DNA from: JAPYTK01 sp964401935
GTDB lineage: Bacteria; Myxococcota_A; Polyangia; Polyangiales; Polyangiaceae
Reading direction: 5' to 3'
DNA length: 64,000 nt
Assembly: GCA_964401935.1 (NCBI GenBank)
Contig: CAYOAL010000033.1
Span: 11,029-75,028 of the forward strand
Shown here: in pieces, positions 61,830 through 64,000 of the stretch
How positions within the stretch are numbered: the stretch's first letter is position 1
Layout of the letters: each line of letters opens with the position of its first letter
Notes under the pieces: generated by a model
Told to the model about the DNA's origin: nothing
The model's database searches: none
Seen by the model: the letters and a program-made list of their open reading frames with translations, nothing else
Translations under genes and position numbers: made by a program

Positions 61830-61995
61830 AGCCGCGGGTGCCGTCGTATTCGCGCGACGGCGGCGCTTCCACTCTATCCTGCGCGCCTCTCCCGCACGCA
61901 CGGTTTGTGAGACGGTTGGGGCCCGCACCGCGTCTCCTGCTCCGTTCGACAGCGTGGCGGTCGCACGAGGCCCTCTCAGCTGCTACGGATCTTAC

Positions 61996-62889
61996 ATGGG
62001 TTGGTTGCGGGCTGGGGCGGCGGAGCGGGTTGGGTTGGCTAGGGTCGCTGGTGTGGGCAGGGTGGCTGGTGCGGCTAGGGTCGCTGGTGTCGCCGCGGCC
62101 GCGCTGGGGATCGCGGTGCTCTTGGGGGTGAGCGGATGTCGGGCGGGGGCGACCGAGCCCACGCCCTCCACCGCCGACAAGGTCGCGGCTTCGGAGGCCG
62201 AGGACGATCCCAACGCGCTGCCCAAGGCGCTCGATCGCTTGCAGCTCACCACCCAACAAGAAGACGAGGTGCGCACGCTCCTCGCCGAGCTGCGGGTGAA
62301 GCTCGCCAACGCGAAGGCGCAGCACGACAGCTTCCGCAACGCGATGGTGTCGACGGCCAGGAGCTGCTCGGCAGACGACAGCCGCCTGCACATCGAAGCG
62401 GAGCGGATGGTGGAGGCAGGCGAGGGGGCGCGGCCCGCGGTGCTCGACGCCATCAACGCCTTCCACGCGATCCTCACCCCGAAACAGCGCGCGCTCCTCG
62501 CCGATCCCATCCTCTCCGGCGAGTTCGGCTTCCGCGAAGACACCGCCGATGGCCGTGAGCAGGGGCTGGGCAAGGTCGCAGACGCCTTGGAGCTGAGCTT
62601 CACCCAGAAGCTGCAGCTCGTTCGACGCGCGCTCGATCGCCTCTCGGTGACCACCGAGACCACTGGCAAGCTGCGGGCCGACGCGCTCACCGCTCTCGCC
62701 GCCTTCAAGCGCGACACGTTCGACATCCGCCAGCAGGTGATCGCCGACGCCCCCGTGGTGAAGCTCTACGCCCGCTTCATTCTCGATCTGGCGCAGGTGA
62801 TCGTGCCCGTGCTCACCCGCGAGCAGTGCGACACCGCAGGCGAGCTCCTCTACGACATGTTCCAGAAGAAGACCCGGGCCCCGAAGTAG
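61996..62889 (+). CDS. LTxxQ-motif (Spy/CpxP-type) lipoprotein
   Basis: Lipobox GVSGC-R follows an unusually long 48-residue export segment that contains three near-identical xxRVAG units. The mature helical part has LTxxQ motifs (LQLTTQQEDEVRTLLAELR and AILTPKQRALLADPI), the mark of Spy/CpxP periplasmic chaperones. A later helix bundle (LELSFTQKLQLVRRALDRLSV) repeats the idea. It should bind unfolded proteins or buffer envelope stress. Confidence 0.78.
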   Translation: MGWLRAGAAERVGLARVAGVGRVAGAARVAGVAAAALGIAVLLGVSGCRAGATEPTPSTADKVAASEAEDDPNALPKALDRLQLTTQQEDEVRTLLAELRVKLANAKAQHDSFRNAMVSTARSCSADDSRLHIEAERMVEAGEGARPAVLDAINAFHAILTPKQRALLADPILSGEFGFREDTADGREQGLGKVADALELSFTQKLQLVRRALDRLSVTTETTGKLRADALTALAAFKRDTFDIRQQVIADAPVVKLYARFILDLAQVIVPVLTREQCDTAGELLYDMFQKKTRAPK

Positions 62890-62990
62890 CGGGGGTCGGA
62901 TTGCGTGACCGGCGCCTCGCGGCTGCCGCTGGCCGCGCGACCGCTCCGCCCGGCCACGCGCCACTTGCGCCCCCTCCTCCCCGACCTGCT

Positions 62991-63818
62991 ATGACGACCC
63001 CGATGCTCCGCCGAGTTTTGCTCCCCATCGATGGTCGCGCTGCCTTCGACACGATCTTCCCCCATGTGCGGCCGCTGCGGCGTTGCGGCGTGGCAGAGCT
63101 CGTGGTGATGCAGGCTCACAAGGGCGACGATGAGCCGCCCGACAGCGTGGCCACCTGCCTCGCGAAGGAGCTCGCCGACGAGGGATTCCAGGCCCACATC
63201 CATCAGCGCGCCGGCGATCCGGCCGAGGCGATCGTGTCGGCCGCCACCGACGAGAGCGTGTCGCTGATCGCCATGGCCACCCACGGCCGCGCGGGGGCCT
63301 CGCGCCTGGCGTGGGGCAGCGTGTGCGAGAGCGTGCTGCGAGCCGGCAACCACCCGATGCTCATCGAGCGCACGGGGGCGGCGGAGAGCCACCAGGACAA
63401 CCCCTACCGGCACGTGCTCCTGGCCACCGACGGGAGCGAGCGAGCCCTCGAGGTGGTGCCGTGGGTGGCGGCGATCGCCAAGCCCCTCGCTGCGCGCGTC
63501 ACGGTGGTGCACTACGCCTCCGACTACGCCGGCAAAGGAGCGATGACCGAGGGCCAAGCGGCGCTCGAGGCAGCACGCGTCGCGCTCGCGGAGCACGGCC
63601 TCGAAGCCGCGGTGGAGCTGCGGCGCGGCAACGCCGCCGAAGGGCTGTCGCGCTTCGGCTGGTTCGAGCCGGCCAAGGGTGAGGGCGTGGACCTCATCGC
63701 GATGTGCACCCACGGCCGCTCGGGGGTGTCGCGCGCGGTGCTCGGCAGCGTCACCGAGAACGTGCTGCGGCACGCCCTCGTGCCCGTGTTGGCGGTACGA
63801 GCCCACACCGCGAGCTGA
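62991..63818 (+). CDS. Tandem universal stress protein (UspA x2)
   Basis: The product holds two UspA domains. Domain 1 (about 1-135) begins MLRRVLLPIDGR and has ATHGRAGASRLAWGSVCESVL. Domain 2 (about 136-275) begins YRHVLLATDGSERALEVVPWVAAIAK and has CTHGRSGVSRAVLGSVTENVLRHALVPVLAVR. The HGR(A/S)G...GS stretch is the nucleotide-binding loop. The 275-residue length fits a tandem USP. ATG 62991 or ATG 63003 may be the start. Confidence 0.9.
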   Translation: MTTPMLRRVLLPIDGRAAFDTIFPHVRPLRRCGVAELVVMQAHKGDDEPPDSVATCLAKELADEGFQAHIHQRAGDPAEAIVSAATDESVSLIAMATHGRAGASRLAWGSVCESVLRAGNHPMLIERTGAAESHQDNPYRHVLLATDGSERALEVVPWVAAIAKPLAARVTVVHYASDYAGKGAMTEGQAALEAARVALAEHGLEAAVELRRGNAAEGLSRFGWFEPAKGEGVDLIAMCTHGRSGVSRAVLGSVTENVLRHALVPVLAVRAHTAS

Positions 63819-63843
63819 GAGCGCGAGCAGGTCTCCTCGGCGG

Positions 63844-64000
63844 GAGAGCGCGAGGGAGAGCGAGAGGGAGAGCGAGAGGGAGAGCGAGAGGGAGAGCGAG
63901 AGGGAGAGCGCGAGGGAGAGCGCGAGGGAGAGCGAGAGGGAGAGCGAGAGCGCGAGGGAGAGCGAGAGGGAGAGCGAGAGCGCGAGGGAGAGCGAGAGGG
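63844..64000. repeat. GA-rich hexanucleotide tandem repeat (runs off the right edge)
   Basis: From 63844 the sequence divides into 26 hexamers in unbroken phase, drawn from GAGAGC, GAGAGG and GCGAGG. The basic period is 6 bp, with GAGAGCGAGAGG as a common 12-bp unit. Frames read Glu/Ser/Arg on the plus strand and Ser/Arg/Pro on the minus strand, so it may be coding or a variable repeat. Confidence 0.85.

Overview
The window is very GC-rich and densely coded on both strands. It carries a Hanks-type Ser/Thr kinase, a PEGA-domain protein, a DUF4266/DUF3570 pair, an NtrC-type regulator, a collagen-like lipoprotein and many lipoproteins with glycine-rich linkers. Together these suggest a chromosomal segment of a myxobacterium (Myxococcota, probably Polyangiales). 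That placement is an inference from gene content and base composition; no rRNA gene is present to confirm it. I read about 60 protein genes and found no tRNA, rRNA, CRISPR array, transposase or phage gene.

Layout. 1-6.4 kb: a YtxH-like protein (cut by the left edge), a Ser/Thr kinase with a PEGA/TPR partner, a GlsB-like membrane protein, a DUF4398 lipoprotein with an OmpA-type partner, and Cys-rich lipoproteins. 6.6-10.9 kb: a hemerythrin-like protein, a TPR-type protein, an exported amidohydrolase and a PP2C phosphatase fused to a cNMP-binding-like domain. 10.9-17.0 kb: an envelope redox island with two TlpA-like thioredoxin lipoproteins, three lipoproteins with heme-type CxxCH or Cx4CH motifs, a DUF4266 lipoprotein and a DUF3570 beta-barrel. 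17.1-22.9 kb: a Skp/OmpH chaperone gene joined to a serine-palmitoyltransferase-like enzyme gene, an NtrC-type regulator, a two-TM protein and a lone winged-helix protein. 23.0-34.2 kb: a GntR/DUF1648 operon with a clear operator palindrome, a Hint-domain lipoprotein, an MBOAT acyltransferase, an RRM protein and a DEAD-box helicase.

34.4-50.6 kb: a STAND-type regulator whose promoter region has three TTAAC repeats, divergent from a two-gene operon encoding a beta-propeller lipoprotein and a thioredoxin-MauG fusion. Then come a coiled-coil/Roadblock pair, YdjM-like and Yip1-like membrane proteins, an ECF sigma/anti-sigma pair with neighbouring lipoproteins, a phosphoesterase, a GST, an M41-like peptidase without an AAA domain and an ACAD-like protein. 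50.8-52.1 kb: a collagen-like lipoprotein with two tandem C-terminal domains.

52.2-61.8 kb: an orphan type VI secretion tip module, all on the minus strand. In transcription order it is DUF2169, DUF2169-pentapeptide, pentapeptide, VgrG, DUF3540 and DUF4150 (PAAR-like). The VgrG is about 1,200 residues and has a roughly 370-residue Cys-containing helical insertion between its OB-fold region and its needle. This is the best candidate for an undescribed system here, because no separate toxin gene is visible and the insertion or the pentapeptide proteins may be the cargo. 62-64 kb: an LTxxQ lipoprotein, a tandem universal stress protein, and a hexanucleotide GA-rich repeat running off the right edge.
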